Shown: piece by piece, positions 48,067-60,039 of the stretch | Position numbering within the stretch: position 1 is the stretch's first letter | Layout: the number at the start of each line of letters is the position of its first letter | Assembly (NCBI GenBank): GCA_002507565.1 | Contig: MOXJ01000015.1 | Location: 54,023 to 118,022 of the forward strand | DNA from: Candidatus Reconcilbacillus cellulovorans | Lineage (GTDB): Bacteria > Bacillota > Bacilli > Paenibacillales > Reconciliibacillaceae | Direction: 5' to 3' | Length of the DNA stretch: 64,000 bases | Made by a program: the position numbers and the translations under genes | The notes under the pieces: model-generated | What the model saw: the letters and a program-made list of their open reading frames with translations, nothing else | The model's database searches: none | Told to the model about the DNA's origin: nothing

Positions 48067-49956
48067 TCAGCTCCGAACCGGCTCCTTGCGGCGGGATTCC
48101 AGATAGACAAGCAACACCGAAATGTCGGCCGGCGACACGCCGGAGATCCGCGACGCTTGCCCGATCGAAACCGGCCGGATTTGCGCCAGTTTCTGGCGCG
48201 CCTCGTTCGACAGACCGTGGATCGAAGTGTAATCGAGGTCTTCCGGAATTTTCTTCTTCTCCAACTTGCTCATCTGCCGCACTTGCTGCAACTGTTTTTC
48301 GATATAACCGGCGTATTTGACCTCGATTTCGACGCGCTCTTTTATTTCGTCCGTCAGCGCGTACGGCGGCGGGGCGACAAGTTCTACAAACGCGTACGAA
48401 ACTTCCGGACGTCTCAATAGCGAAACGCCGTCGATCGGCTGCGACGGAGGCGTTATGCCGTGCCGTTCAAACAACGCGACGGTTTCGTCGTCCGGACGGA
48501 TGCGGACTGTCTTCAAACGTTCGATCTCTTCCTCGATGCGCCGTTTTTTGTCCAGAAACTTCCGGTAACGCTCTTCGGATATCAACCCGATTTCGTAACC
48601 GAGCGGCGTCAGCCGCGTATCCGCGTTGTCGTGGCGGAGCAAAAGCCGGTATTCCGCCCTCGAGGTCAACAGCCGGTACGGCTCATTCGTGCCTTTCGTC
48701 ACAAGGTCGTCGATCATAACCCCGATGTAAGCCTGCGAACGCTCCAGAACGACCGGATCTTTGCCCTGCACACTGCGCGCCGCATTGATACCCGCCATAA
48801 TCCCTTGGCCGGCCGCTTCTTCGTAGCCCGACGTGCCGTTGATCTGGCCGGCCGTAAACAGACCGGGCAAACGCTTCGTCTCCAACGACGGCCACAGCTG
48901 CGTCGGCACGATTACGTCGTATTCGATCGCATAGCCGGTGCGCATCATTTCGACGCGCTCAAGGCCGGGGACCGAGCGCAGCATTTCCAACTGCACTTCC
49001 TCGGGCAGGCTCGTCGACATGCCTTGGACGTAATATTCTTTCGTCTCCAGGCCCTCCGGCTCCAAAAACACCTGATGCCGAGGCTTGTCGGCGAACCGAA
49101 CGATCTTGTCTTCAATCGACGGACAATAACGCGGGCCGATTCCCTCGATGACGCCCGTGTACATCGGAGCGCGGTGCAGATTGCGGGCGATAATCTCGTG
49201 CGTTTCCGGCGACGTGTACGTCAACCAGCAGGGAAGTTGCTCCCACGGCGGAGCCTGTTCCGTTTCGTAAGAAAAAAATTTCGGGCGCTCGTCTCCCGGC
49301 TGTTTTTCCATTTTGGAAAAATCGATCGTGTCGCCATGTACGCGCGGCGGCGTCCCCGTTTTGAACCGGACGAGTTCGAATCCGAGTTCGCGCAGATTCT
49401 CAGAAAGCTTCACCGCAGGCTGTTGGTTGTTCGGCCCGCTGTCGTACACGACATCACCCATAATAACGCGGCCGCGCAAGTACGTCCCCGTCGTCAATAC
49501 CACGGCCTTCGCATAATATTGCGCGCCCGTCCGCGTGACGACGCCGCGGCAACGGCCGTTTTCGACGATCAGCCGCTCTACCAAACCTTGGCGCAGCGTT
49601 AGGTTCGGCTGACGTTCCAGCGTCTGTTTCATCGCGCGTTGATATAACACTTTGTCCGCCTGGGCGCGTAGCGCGTGAACGGCCGGTCCTTTACCGGTGT
49701 TCAACATCCGCATCTGAATGAACGTGCGGTCGATGTTGCGCGCCATTTCCCCGCCGAGCGCGTCGATTTCCCGTACGACGTGGCCTTTGGCCGGTCCGCC
49801 GATCGACGGGTTGCAGGGCATATAGGCGATCATGTCGAGATTGATCGTCACGAGGAGCGTCCGGCAGCCGAGACGGGCGGAAGCCAGCGCCGCTTCGCAA
49901 CCGGCGTGCCCGGCGCCGACGACGATGACGTCGTATTCGCCCGCGACGTATCCCAT
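48067..49956 (-). CDS. mnmG: tRNA uridine-5-carboxymethylaminomethyl modification enzyme MnmG
   Basis: FAD enzyme forming cmnm5U34 with MnmE. 629 aa, full length. FAD Rossmann motif [13 protein letters not shown] at the N-terminus, [20 protein letters not shown] and [22 protein letters not shown] (given partly) are conserved. Catalytic Cys residues of the family fall in CNPSIGG. It ends three bases before rsmG and starts 16 bases after mnmE. Confidence 0.96.
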   Translation of the reverse strand: MGYVAGEYDVIVVGAGHAGCEAALASARLGCRTLLVTINLDMIAYMPCNPSIGGPAKGHVVREIDALGGEMARNIDRTFIQMRMLNTGKGPAVHALRAQADKVLYQRAMKQTLERQPNLTLRQGLVERLIVENGRCRGVVTRTGAQYYAKAVVLTTGTYLRGRVIMGDVVYDSGPNNQQPAVKLSENLRELGFELVRFKTGTPPRVHGDTIDFSKMEKQPGDERPKFFSYETEQAPPWEQLPCWLTYTSPETHEIIARNLHRAPMYTGVIEGIGPRYCPSIEDKIVRFADKPRHQVFLEPEGLETKEYYVQGMSTSLPEEVQLEMLRSVPGLERVEMMRTGYAIEYDVIVPTQLWPSLETKRLPGLFTAGQINGTSGYEEAAGQGIMAGINAARSVQGKDPVVLERSQAYIGVMIDDLVTKGTNEPYRLLTSRAEYRLLLRHDNADTRLTPLGYEIGLISEERYRKFLDKKRRIEEEIERLKTVRIRPDDETVALFERHGITPPSQPIDGVSLLRRPEVSYAFVELVAPPPYALTDEIKERVEIEVKYAGYIEKQLQQVRQMSKLEKKKIPEDLDYTSIHGLSNEARQKLAQIRPVSIGQASRISGVSPADISVLLVYLESRRKEPVRS

Positions 49957-49972
49957 TTTCCGCTGCCTCCCT

Positions 49973-51349
49973 TCACTTGCCGAGGCAAAATTCCGAAAAG
50001 ATCCGGTCGATCAAAGCTTCTCCGATCTGCTCGCCGAGAATCTCCCCGAGTTTTTCCCAAGCGGTCTGAACATCGATCTGGACAAAATCGACGGGAACAA
50101 GATTTTGCGCCGCCTTCCGAGCTTCTTCCAACGACCGTTTCGCCTGCTCGAGCAGAGCGACGTGCCGCGCGTTACCGACGTAAACAGGTTCGGACGGTTC
50201 CACTTCACCGCCCAGCACACAACGCGCCGCCGTTTGCTCCAACAGGTCAAGTCCTATTCCTTCCCTGGCGGAAACCGACACGATCCGCTCTTCGGGAAAC
50301 CAGCGCATCAGCTCGAGAACGTCCCAGGCCGGAGGCAAATCCGTTTTATTTACGACCGCAATCGAAGCCCGAACCGACACTGATTCCGCAAGCGACCGAT
50401 CCTCTTCTTCCAGCGGTCGGCTTGCATCGAGCACGAGCAATACGAGATCGGCTTCCTCCAGCGCTTGGCGCGTCTTTTCGATTCCGATTTTTTCCACGAC
50501 GTCTTCCGTTTCGCGCAAACCGGCGGTGTCCAACAGACGGAACGGAATGTCCGCCAGCGTTACATATTCTTCGACGAGGTCGCGCGTCGTACCCGGAATA
50601 TCGGTCACGATCGCCTTATTTTCGCGTGCCAAGGCGTTTAATAGCGACGACTTGCCGACATTCGGGCGCCCGACGATGGCCGCCGTTAAGCCTTCCCGGT
50701 AAACTTTCCCGCGGTTTGCTGCGCGCAACAGCTGATCGATCGCGTCGATCGCCTCGTCGCACCGCTTTACGATATGCGCAGAGGTTATTTCCGGCTCATC
50801 GTGTTCGGGATAGTCGATATGAACGGCCATGTGGGCAAGCAAAGACAAAAGCCCGTCGCGAATGCGGCGGACCTCCCGGGAAAACACTCCTTCCGCCTGC
50901 CGGCGGGCGATCCGGAACGCCCGATCCGATTTTGCGCGAATGAGGTCCATGACGGCTTCGGCTTGCGACAGATCGATCCGGCCGTTCAGAAACGCGCGTT
51001 TCGTGAATTCTCCCGGTTCCGCCGGACGCGCGCCGTGGCGGAACAGAAGCTCCAGGACCTTTTTTACGGCGACAAAGCCGCCGTGGCAGCCGATTTCCAC
51101 GACGTCCTCCCGCGTATAAGAACGCGGCGCGCGCATGACGGTCACGAGTACTTCTTCTACGGTTTCGCCCGAATCGGGATCGACAATGCGGCCATAGTGC
51201 ACGGTATGTGAAGGTACTTCGGCCAATTTCCGCCGTGAACGGAACAATCGATCCGCCACTGCTACCGCGTCAGGACCGCTCATGCGGATGACGGCGATTC
51301 CGCCTTGTCCCGGCGGGGTCGAGACCGCTGCAATCGTATCGTCCAGCAT
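49973..51349 (-). CDS. mnmE: tRNA modification GTPase MnmE
   Basis: GTPase partner of MnmG. The 458-aa protein has an N-terminal formyl-THF-binding domain, a G domain with [32 protein letters not shown] and NKTD, and the C-terminal FCLGK box with the catalytic Cys. The ATG at 51349 ([17 protein letters not shown]) is chosen over an upstream in-frame start at 51391. Confidence 0.95.
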   Translation of the reverse strand: MLDDTIAAVSTPPGQGGIAVIRMSGPDAVAVADRLFRSRRKLAEVPSHTVHYGRIVDPDSGETVEEVLVTVMRAPRSYTREDVVEIGCHGGFVAVKKVLELLFRHGARPAEPGEFTKRAFLNGRIDLSQAEAVMDLIRAKSDRAFRIARRQAEGVFSREVRRIRDGLLSLLAHMAVHIDYPEHDEPEITSAHIVKRCDEAIDAIDQLLRAANRGKVYREGLTAAIVGRPNVGKSSLLNALARENKAIVTDIPGTTRDLVEEYVTLADIPFRLLDTAGLRETEDVVEKIGIEKTRQALEEADLVLLVLDASRPLEEEDRSLAESVSVRASIAVVNKTDLPPAWDVLELMRWFPEERIVSVSAREGIGLDLLEQTAARCVLGGEVEPSEPVYVGNARHVALLEQAKRSLEEARKAAQNLVPVDFVQIDVQTAWEKLGEILGEQIGEALIDRIFSEFCLGK

Positions 51350-51368
51350 AAGCTTTCGGCCTTCCCGC

Positions 51369-52013
51369 TCAAATCTTCGGCGATATGACAACCCGCCGGT
51401 TCGGTTCCTCTCCCGTGCTGTACGTCCGCACCGCAGGATGGTGCTGCAAATGCGTATGGACGATTTTCCGATCCGCCGGAGACATCGGCTCTAGGACGAT
51501 CTCCTTGCGCGTCTTCCGCACGCGTTCGGCGACTCGCTCCGACAGCCGCACGAGCGCTTCGCGCCTGCGCTCACGGAAATGCGCGGCGTCGAGCACGATG
51601 CGCTTCGGCGAAGTCGCCTTACGGTTGGCGGCTAAATTGGTCAAAAACTGAAGAGCATCCAATGCTTGGCCACGCCTGCCGATGATCAATCCCATATCCC
51701 GGTTTCCGCCGATCCGAATCAAAATCTCCCGGCCGCAATCTTCGACGTCCAGTGTTCCCTCGATGCCGATCGCGTCCAGCACCTCGCGGAGGAAATCGAG
51801 CGCCTCCTCCACCGGGTCGGGGATCAGTTCCAGCTCGACTTTCGCGGATTTCGACCCGATGAAACCCAGAAACCCCTTCGTCGGCTCCTCCAGTACCTTG
51901 ATCCTAACGCGCTCCCTATCGGCGTTCAAGAGCTCGAGACCCGCGCGCACCGCCTCCTCGATCGTTCTACCGGTTGCGACTACGTTTTTCGCGCTTTTTT
52001 CGCTTTTCGTCAT
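51369..52013 (-). CDS. khpB: RNA-binding protein Jag/KhpB (SpoIIIJ-associated)
   Basis: 214-aa protein with three parts: Jag-N domain (RTIEEAVRAGLELL), KH domain with the GxxG loop IIGRRGQALDALQFL, and an R3H domain ending in PNRRVVISPK. Located directly after yidC with a 47-base overlap, as in Bacillales. Implicated in RNA binding and sporulation. Start ATG 52013 has GGAGGTG nine bases upstream. Confidence 0.92.
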   Translation of the reverse strand: MTKSEKSAKNVVATGRTIEEAVRAGLELLNADRERVRIKVLEEPTKGFLGFIGSKSAKVELELIPDPVEEALDFLREVLDAIGIEGTLDVEDCGREILIRIGGNRDMGLIIGRRGQALDALQFLTNLAANRKATSPKRIVLDAAHFRERRREALVRLSERVAERVRKTRKEIVLEPMSPADRKIVHTHLQHHPAVRTYSTGEEPNRRVVISPKI

Positions 52014-52764
52014 GGGAGGACGCACCTCCGCCCTTCTTTCCGCCTCGTCCGTACATGAAATACGTCTGGACGATCGTAAACAGATTGCCGTAAAACCAAT
52101 ACAACGGAAGCGCCGAAGCGAAACTTACCGACATGGCGAACACGAGAAACGGAAACACGTACGTCAAAGCCTGAAGCTGAGGATTCGACGACATCTGCGA
52201 CGACGCGATTTTCTGCTGGAGAAATGTCGTCAGCGCCGCTAGAAGCGGAAGGATATAGTACGGATCCGGTTTGCCGAGCTGCATCCAGAGAAAAGAATGC
52301 GAATAAATGTTGCCGTTATGAAGAATCGCGCTGTAAAGCGCAATCAGAATCGGCATCTGGATCAAGATCGGCAAACAACCGGCCATCGGATTGACGCCAT
52401 GCTTCTGAAACAGCTTCATTAATTCTTCCTGCTGCTTCTTCGGATCGTCCCTATACTTGTCGCGCAGCTTCTGGATTTCCGGCTGGAGCGCCTGCATCTG
52501 CTTCGAGCTGCGATACTGCTTGATCGACAAGGGTAAAATCAGCAAGCGGACAATAATCGTCAGAAGAAGAAGGGCCAAGCCGTATTCGTTCCACAGGAGT
52601 GCTGCGAAAAAGTCAAGCGCTTCCGACATCGGATAGACGAAATATTTCGTGAAAAAACCCGCCGTTTCCGGATCGATCGGCTGCTGGGCGGGCGTCGGGG
52701 CACACCCGCCGAGTAGAACTGCGACGACAATAACAAGCAGAAACACAAGACGACCGGTCTGCAA
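51967..52764 (-). CDS. yidC: Membrane protein insertase YidC (SpoIIIJ/OxaA1)
   Basis: Inserts membrane proteins and is required for sigma-G activation in sporulation. The 265-aa lipoprotein has signal MQTGRLVFLLVIVVAVLLGGC with lipobox LLGGC, five helices, the hydrophilic-groove Arg in IIVRLLILPL, and a C-terminal basic tail (KRKKREKRSRNR). The start is a TTG at 52764, seven bases after GGAGG; a TTG at 52770 is too close to the ribosome-binding site. First of the two YidC types; a paralogue may exist elsewhere. Confidence 0.93.
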   Translation of the reverse strand: MQTGRLVFLLVIVVAVLLGGCAPTPAQQPIDPETAGFFTKYFVYPMSEALDFFAALLWNEYGLALLLLTIIVRLLILPLSIKQYRSSKQMQALQPEIQKLRDKYRDDPKKQQEELMKLFQKHGVNPMAGCLPILIQMPILIALYSAILHNGNIYSHSFLWMQLGKPDPYYILPLLAALTTFLQQKIASSQMSSNPQLQALTYVFPFLVFAMSVSFASALPLYWFYGNLFTIVQTYFMYGRGGKKGGGASSHDEKRKKREKRSRNR

Positions 52765-52806
52765 CCCCAATCCTCCCGCTGCGATGCTTTTCCAGCATTC
52801 ACTATA

Positions 52807-53157
52807 TCACAATTCCGGACCATTTAAAAGCGAAGCCTTCCGCAGCGCGTGCAGCAGACAACGCTGCACTTCCGCAAACGACAAACCGACGGCGGCTTTG
52901 CGGACGACAACAATAATATCGTATCCCGGCGAAATCCGCTCGGCGTTCAGCCGCAGTGCCTCTTTGACCAGTCTGCGCGCACGGTTGCGGACGACGGCCT
53001 TGCCCAGCTTCCTGCCGGCGGATACGCCGGCGCGAAACGCGCCGACGTCGCCCCGTTTCAAAAAATAAACGACGAACTGCGCATTGGCGACCGACCGACC
53101 CTTTTTGTAAACTTCTTGAAAATCGCGCCGGTCGACCAGCCGATGTTCCTTCCGCAT
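52807..53157 (-). CDS. rnpA: Ribonuclease P protein component
   Basis: Protein subunit of RNase P, 116 aa. The signature KLGKAVVRNRARRLVKEAL with the RNR motif is intact, and the N-terminus MRKEHRLVDRRDFQEVYKKG is typical. The ATG at 53157 has GGGGAGTCGGTGGG upstream; an ATG at 53208 overlaps a hairpin and adds 17 unlikely residues. A terminator-like hairpin lies between it and rpmH. Confidence 0.94.
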   Translation of the reverse strand: MRKEHRLVDRRDFQEVYKKGRSVANAQFVVYFLKRGDVGAFRAGVSAGRKLGKAVVRNRARRLVKEALRLNAERISPGYDIIVVVRKAAVGLSFAEVQRCLLHALRKASLLNGPEL

Positions 53158-53189
53158 TCCGCCCACCGACTCCCCGCAAAACCCGAATA

Positions 53190-53216
53190 AAGAAAAAGAC
53201 CACTTCAAAAGTGGCC
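53190..53216 (-). terminator. Attenuator-like terminator between rpmH and rnpA
   Basis: On the minus strand GGCCACTT and AAGTGGTC pair (one G-T) around TTG, followed by TTTTTCTTT. It begins 13 bases after the rpmH stop. Partial termination would give more L34 than RnpA mRNA. Confidence 0.75.
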
Positions 53217-53228
53217 GTATCAGGCGCT

Positions 53229-53363
53229 TTACGGGGTCAGCACCTTTCTACCCTTGCGCCGGCGGGCGCTCAACACTTTTCGACCCGACTTCGTGCGCAT
53301 GCGTGCGCGAAACCCGTGAACCTTCTTATGTTTTCTGACATTCGGGCGAAACGTCGGCTTCAT
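53229..53363 (-). CDS. rpmH: Large ribosomal subunit protein L34
   Basis: A 44-aa highly basic protein, [18 protein letters not shown]...[11 protein letters not shown]; the opening and ending match L34. ATG at 53363 with GGGAGGTG upstream. Its promoter (53384-53412) points away from oriC, and it is the classical left border of the Bacillales origin. Confidence 0.96.
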   Translation of the reverse strand: MKPTFRPNVRKHKKVHGFRARMRTKSGRKVLSARRRKGRKVLTP

Positions 53364-53383
53364 CGCGGCACACCTCCCGCCTC

Positions 53384-53412
53384 ATTTAACCACGGCCGCG
53401 AGGAAAAGTCAA
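53384..53412 (-). promoter_or_regulatory. Promoter of rpmH-rnpA
   Basis: On the minus strand TTGACT (53407-53412) and TTAAAT (53384-53389) are 17 bases apart. The -35 matches 5 of 6 and the -10 matches 4 of 6. Confidence 0.65.
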
Positions 53413-53742
53413 TGCCGAGACCCGACGACGTCCCGTAGCACCTGATAAGCCCCGGGTACGGTCAGACACACAACCGTCCACATGTGGACAAATGAAAAAC
53501 ACGACCTGTGAATTAATCGCGAGGCGATCATCCGTTTCGTTGAAATTGGGATCTCTTTCTGCTATATTGGTAATGCCCCGGCTGTGGAAAACCGTCTGGA
53601 CGAACATAGTTATCAACAAGCTGTGGACAAAGTTGTGCACAACTATCCCCAGCCGACCTACACGCTTCGACTGCCTTTCTGAACGCTGTGGACAAAACCC
53701 GGAGATCGCCCTTTCTTCCCGATTTCCAAGGAGGAAAACCCT
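53413..53742. other. Replication origin region (oriC), left part
   Basis: About 330 bases between the rpmH promoter and dnaA hold a cluster of DnaA-box-like 9-mers (consensus TTATCCACA): TGTGGACAA at 53483-53491, 53622-53630 and 53687-53695 (one mismatch each), TGTGGAAAA at 53583-53591, TTATCAACA at 53610-53618, TTGTGCACA at 53633-53641, and a GTCCACATGTGGAC palindrome at 53477-53490. The dnaA promoter is inside. This is the incC-like part of a bipartite origin as in B. subtilis. Confidence 0.85.
53540..53568 (+). promoter_or_regulatory. Promoter of dnaA
   Basis: TTGAAA (53540-53545) and TATATT (53563-53568) are 17 bases apart. DnaA boxes on both sides suggest autoregulation. Confidence 0.75.
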
Positions 53743-55098
53743 GTGGACATACGTCTCGACGATCTTTGGCAGGCGGTCTTGTCCGCCATCGAGCCGAAAA
53801 TGGGCAAGCCGAGCTTCGAAACCTGGTTCAGACCGACACGCGCCGTCGACTTGTCCGACGGCGTCCTGACCGTGCTTGTCCCAAACAACTTCACGAAAGA
53901 ATGGCTCGAGACGCGCTACACGAAACTGATCGCCGCTACCGTACACGAGATGACCGGCGAAACGCTGGACATTCGCTTTGTCCTTACCCATCCCGACGCC
54001 GAAAAGCGAAAAGCGGGCTCAAGCGAACCACCGCGCGGCGCCATCCGATCGGAAACGGAAGAGCCGTTCCAGACCATGCTCAACCCGAAATACACATTCG
54101 AAACCTTCGTCATCGGCGCGGGCAACCGGTTTGCGCACGCTGCCTGCCTTGCCGTCGCCGAAGCGCCGGCCAAGGCGTACAATCCGCTGTTTCTCTACGG
54201 AGGCGTCGGATTGGGCAAAACCCATCTCATGCACGCGATCGGTCATTACGTGTTGCAACATAGCCCGTCCGCCAGAGTTTTATACATCTCAAGCGAAAAA
54301 TTTACAAATGAGTTCATAAACGCCATCCGAGACAACCGCGGTGAAAGCTTTCGCAACAAATACCGCAACATCGACGTGCTCCTTATCGACGATATCCAAT
54401 TCCTAGCAGGTAAAGAACAGACCCAGGAAGAGTTTTTTCACACATTCAACGCGCTGCACGAAGAACACAAACAGATCGTCATTTCCAGCGACCGCCCGCC
54501 GAAAGAAATTCCGACGCTGGAAGACCGGCTCCGGTCGCGGTTCGAGTGGGGATTGATCACCGATATTCAGCCGCCCGACCTCGAAACGAGGGTGGCCATT
54601 TTAAGAAAAAAAGCAAAAGCGGAAAATATCAACATTCCCAACGAGGCAGTGCTCTACATCGCCAATCATATCGACACCAACATTCGGGAACTGGAAGGCG
54701 CGCTCATCCGTGTTGTCGCCTATTCGTCGCTGACGAACCAGGACATCACGGTTCAGCTTGCGGCCGAAGCGTTGAAAGACATCATTCCGTCCAACCGTCC
54801 GAAACAAATTACCGTCCAGCAAATCCAACAGGTCGTCGGCGAGTATTTCGGCGTCAAAACCGAAGACTTCAAAGCGAAAAAGCGCAACAAAGCCGTCGCG
54901 TTCCCGCGCCAGATCGCCATGTACCTTTGCCGCGAACTGACCGAACTGTCCCTGCCGCGCATTGGGGAAGCGTTCGGCGGACGCGATCATACGACCGTCA
55001 TTCATGCCCATGAGAAAATTTCGCAATCCATCCGCACGGATCGCGAACTCCATAAAATCGTCCAAGAGCTTACAGAAAAAATCAAAAACATGAGGTGA
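53743..55098 (+). CDS. dnaA: Chromosomal replication initiator protein DnaA
   Basis: AAA+ initiator binding DnaA boxes and unwinding oriC. The 451-aa protein has domain I ([12 protein letters not shown]), Walker [11 protein letters not shown], Walker [11 protein letters not shown], and the domain IV signature [16 protein letters not shown]. The start is GTG at 53743, eight bases after AAGGAGG. The start codon lies within the 9-mer TGTGGACAT (53742-53750), a DnaA-box-like sequence, suggesting DnaA could bind over it. Confidence 0.97.
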   Translation: MDIRLDDLWQAVLSAIEPKMGKPSFETWFRPTRAVDLSDGVLTVLVPNNFTKEWLETRYTKLIAATVHEMTGETLDIRFVLTHPDAEKRKAGSSEPPRGAIRSETEEPFQTMLNPKYTFETFVIGAGNRFAHAACLAVAEAPAKAYNPLFLYGGVGLGKTHLMHAIGHYVLQHSPSARVLYISSEKFTNEFINAIRDNRGESFRNKYRNIDVLLIDDIQFLAGKEQTQEEFFHTFNALHEEHKQIVISSDRPPKEIPTLEDRLRSRFEWGLITDIQPPDLETRVAILRKKAKAENINIPNEAVLYIANHIDTNIRELEGALIRVVAYSSLTNQDITVQLAAEALKDIIPSNRPKQITVQQIQQVVGEYFGVKTEDFKAKKRNKAVAFPRQIAMYLCRELTELSLPRIGEAFGGRDHTTVIHAHEKISQSIRTDRELHKIVQELTEKIKNMR

Positions 55099-55290
55099 AC
55101 TCCTTCCGTTTTTTTTTCACAGACTCATGCACAACGAGAGTACATGTCCGTCGGAACGCAATGCGACTTATCCCCAAATCCACGGCGTCTAAGACTACTT
55201 CTACGACTCCTCCTTCTATTTTGTTTTTTAGTGTATAATGGACGTATGTCATAGTCGACTTTTTCGTCGGAGACTGCGGAGAGTGAAGCT
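55099..55290. other. dnaA-dnaN intergenic region (right part of oriC, dnaN promoter)
   Basis: About 190 bases, AT-richer than the surroundings. TTATCCCCA at 55169-55177 is a one-mismatch DnaA box. A TATAAT at 55234-55239 preceded by a T-rich stretch is the likely dnaN -10; no good -35 is present at 17 bases. The AT-rich TATTTTGTTTTTTAGTG stretch could be part of the unwinding region. Confidence 0.6.
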
Positions 55291-56430
55291 ATGAAATTCG
55301 TCGTTCTGAGAGAACACCTACGCGCGGCGATTCAGCAAGTTTCCGCCGCCGTGTCTTCTCGTCCGCCTGTTCCGGTGCTGGGCGGAATATGCATCGAGGC
55401 GGGGCCGTCGGGACTGACGCTTGCCGCAAGCGACACGGACGTTTCGATCCAAAGCTCCGTTCCTCTGGAAGAAAACGGAGAAATCGTCGTGAGCGTCGAA
55501 CGGCCCGGTCGAGTCGTCCTGCCTGCCAAACTTTTGACCGATCTTGTCCGGAAAATGCCCGCCGACTCGGTGGAATTCGAGTCGAGTGAAGGGTTTCACG
55601 CCGTCATTCGGTCAGGAACCTCTACGGTCCAGCTCGTCGGATACGATCCCGACGATTTTCCGGATTTGCCCAGCCCCGAAGAAGGCCGGCGCATCGTATT
55701 GTCGAGCGAGCAGCTGCGCCAGATGATTCGTCAGACTTCGTTCGCAGCTTCCCGCCACGATTCGACGCCTGTGTTGACCGGCGTTTTGTGGGATGTCGGG
55801 CGCGATCGGATCCGATTAGTCGCGTGCGACCGTCATCGGTTGGCATGGTCGGAAGCGAAGGTCGAGAATAGCTTTGAGAAGAACGAAAATTTCGTGATTC
55901 TTTGGAAAACAATGGACGAGCTTGAAAAACTGCTTGAAGGCTCGCCGTCTTTCGTTGACGTCGTTTTTACGGAAAGCCGCGTATCGTTCAAGTTTCGTTC
56001 GGTTTCGTTCCATACGCGGGTTTTGGAGGGAACGTATCCCGATACGTCGAAACTCGTTCCCGAGACGTTCCGCTCGGAACTGGTCATGGACGTCGCTCTG
56101 TTGATCGATTCGATCGATCGGGCGTCCGTTCTGACGCGCGAGGAGAAGACGAACATCGTCCGCCTGGCGTTGATGGAGGAGGACGCAGTCGAAGTATCGG
56201 CGAGCTCGGCGGAAGTTGGAAAAATGAGCGAGACGTTGCCGGTCGTTTCGTTGACCGGGGAACGGATCAAAGTTTCGTTCAACTCCCGCTACATGCTGGA
56301 GGCGCTGAAGGCGATTGGCGGCGAGCGCGTGCATATCGGTTTTTCGGGCCCAGCGGCGCCGATCGTCATGCGTCCGGAAGGCGGGGGGGACGTTTTGCAG
56401 CTCGTATTGCCGTACCGGACGGTTCAATGA
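55291..56430 (+). CDS. dnaN: DNA polymerase III subunit beta (sliding clamp)
   Basis: Processivity clamp of the replicase. The 379-aa protein starts MKFVVLREHLRAAIQQVSAAV and has the three-domain clamp fold with domain-linking motifs ARHDSTPVLTGVLWDV and, near the end, FSGPAAPIVMRPE and LVLPYR. It is followed by yaaA with its TGA overlapping an ATG (ATGA at 56427). Confidence 0.97.
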   Translation: MKFVVLREHLRAAIQQVSAAVSSRPPVPVLGGICIEAGPSGLTLAASDTDVSIQSSVPLEENGEIVVSVERPGRVVLPAKLLTDLVRKMPADSVEFESSEGFHAVIRSGTSTVQLVGYDPDDFPDLPSPEEGRRIVLSSEQLRQMIRQTSFAASRHDSTPVLTGVLWDVGRDRIRLVACDRHRLAWSEAKVENSFEKNENFVILWKTMDELEKLLEGSPSFVDVVFTESRVSFKFRSVSFHTRVLEGTYPDTSKLVPETFRSELVMDVALLIDSIDRASVLTREEKTNIVRLALMEEDAVEVSASSAEVGKMSETLPVVSLTGERIKVSFNSRYMLEALKAIGGERVHIGFSGPAAPIVMRPEGGGDVLQLVLPYRTVQ

Positions 56431-56453
56431 AAGCGAAAGCGAGGCTTTCGACG

Positions 56454-56705
56454 ATGCGGGACGTCGAAATCGACGGTGAGTTCATTACGTTGGGACAGCT
56501 GTTGAAGCTGACGCGTTGTGTGCCGACCGGCGGCGCGGTCAAGGCGTTTCTCCGTGAACGGAGCGTCCTCGTCAACGCCGTCCGGGAAGAACGGCGCGGC
56601 CGAAAACTCAGACCGGGGGACAAGGTCGAAGTTCCCGGCGTCGGCACGTTCCGGATCGTCGGGGGCGGAGGGGCGTCGGATGCGCCTGGAGCGCCTGAGA
56701 CTTGA
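56454..56705 (+). CDS. yaaA: S4 domain-containing RNA-binding protein YaaA
   Basis: Small S4-domain protein conserved between dnaN and recF. EFITLGQLLKLTRCVPTGGAVKAFL, RRGRKLRPGDKVEVPG are typical. The ATG at 56454 (MRDVEIDGEFIT) has GCGAGG upstream and gives 83 aa; the ATG at 56427 overlapping the dnaN stop would give 92 aa and cannot be excluded. The end overlaps recF by 26 bases. Ribosome-associated role is inferred from the domain. Confidence 0.88.
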   Translation: MRDVEIDGEFITLGQLLKLTRCVPTGGAVKAFLRERSVLVNAVREERRGRKLRPGDKVEVPGVGTFRIVGGGGASDAPGAPET

Positions 56706-57807
56706 AAACTATCGCAACTATGAGCGGCTCGACTTGGTATTCGACGGCCTTCTACATCTGTTCGTCGGACGCAACGCTCAGGGCAAGACCAACTTGCTCG
56801 AAGCGATCCACGTGCTTGCGCTCGCGCGTTCCCATCGGACACATGCGGATGAGGATCTCGTCCGATGGGGGAGCGAGACGGCCGCCGTCGCCGGAATCGT
56901 CGAGCGTGCAAAAGGCGAGCTTCAGCTTGAACTCGCCGTCTCGCGCGCCGGAAAGAAAGCGAAGGCCAACGGGCTGGAACGGCGGAAGCTCAGCGAATAC
57001 GTCGGCTCGTTCAACGTCGTCCTATTCGCGCCGGAAGATTTGAATCTCGTCAAGGGAGCGCCGGGTGTCCGGCGTCGGTTTCTGGACATGGAGCTCGGTC
57101 AGGCGTTTCCCGTTTATTTGCGCGAACTTTCACAATACCAGCGGCTGCTTCGGCAGCGCAACCGGCTGCTTCGACAGTATGCCGGCCGGCCGGTTCCCTC
57201 CGGTCTGTTGGACGTCTTCAGCGAGCAACTCGCCGCAGTCGGGGTTAAAGTCATGCTGAAACGTCAAGGCTTTATAAAAAAGTTAAGCCGCTGGGCTTCG
57301 GATATCCACGAGCGGATGACGGGCGGAGCGGAACGGCTGGACGTCCGCTATCTGCCTTCGCTAGAGCTTGACGCAGAAGGGGACGAAGATGCGGCCTTCC
57401 GCCGATTTATGGTAAAGTTATCTCAAATGCGCGAAGAAGAATTGCGGCGGTGTGTCACGCTCGTCGGACCGCATCGCGACGACCTGGCGTTTTCCGTCAA
57501 CGGCGTCGACGTGCAAGCGTTCGGTTCGCAAGGGCAGCAACGGACGGTCGCCCTATCGCTTAAGCTCGCTGAAATCGAGCTGATCGCCGAAGAAACCGGC
57601 GAGTATCCGATTTTGTTGTTGGACGACGTGCTTTCCGAACTCGACCGTTTCCGCCGGTCGAGACTGATCGAAGCGTTCCGCGGCAGGATCCAAACGTTCG
57701 TTACGGCGACGAGCCTGGAAGGGTTGGATTTCCGGTCGACGGCCGGAGCGACGCTTTACTGTGTTGAAGCAGGTCGCGTTCGGCCGGCGGCGGAGGGGGA
57801 AATTTAA
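56680..57807 (+). CDS. recF: DNA replication and repair protein RecF
   Basis: SMC-like ATPase that helps load RecA at gaps. The 375-aa protein has Walker A GRNAQGKTNLLEAI, signature QGQQRTVALSLKLAE and Walker B ILLLDDVLSELD. The ATG at 56680 (MRLERLRLENYRNY) has GGAGGGG six bases upstream; an upstream in-frame extension lies inside yaaA and is not coding. Confidence 0.95.
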   Translation: MRLERLRLENYRNYERLDLVFDGLLHLFVGRNAQGKTNLLEAIHVLALARSHRTHADEDLVRWGSETAAVAGIVERAKGELQLELAVSRAGKKAKANGLERRKLSEYVGSFNVVLFAPEDLNLVKGAPGVRRRFLDMELGQAFPVYLRELSQYQRLLRQRNRLLRQYAGRPVPSGLLDVFSEQLAAVGVKVMLKRQGFIKKLSRWASDIHERMTGGAERLDVRYLPSLELDAEGDEDAAFRRFMVKLSQMREEELRRCVTLVGPHRDDLAFSVNGVDVQAFGSQGQQRTVALSLKLAEIELIAEETGEYPILLLDDVLSELDRFRRSRLIEAFRGRIQTFVTATSLEGLDFRSTAGATLYCVEAGRVRPAAEGEI

Positions 57808-57809
57808 GG

Positions 57810-58064
57810 ATGTTTCTCTATCTCGGCGGCGACCGCGTGATTTCGACAGACGAACTGATCGGCATTTTCGACGTGTCGGTCGGCAAGTCCTCCCCGATTT
57901 CTGCGTCGTTTCTCGATGAGGCAGCCGCCGATAACCGCGTCGAAATTCTCGGCGGGGAACAAAGCAAATCTCTGGTCGTGACGCGGACGAAGGTCTACTA
58001 TTCCCCGATTTCGGCGCATGCGTTGAAAAAGCGGGTCGAGTCGGTTTCCCGTCCGGCGCTTTAA
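57810..58064 (+). CDS. remB: Extracellular matrix regulator RemB (YaaB, DUF370)
   Basis: 84-aa DUF370 protein. MFLYLGGDRVISTDELIGIFD and KSLVVTRTKVYYSPISAHALKKR match RemB, a paralogue of the DNA-binding regulator RemA. It starts two bases after the recF stop. Its separate role in Bacillus biofilm control is only partly known. Confidence 0.9.
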   Translation: MFLYLGGDRVISTDELIGIFDVSVGKSSPISASFLDEAAADNRVEILGGEQSKSLVVTRTKVYYSPISAHALKKRVESVSRPAL

Positions 58065-60017
<1,953 letters not shown>

Positions 60018-60039
60018 CGAAAGCGGCGAGGAGGTTTCC

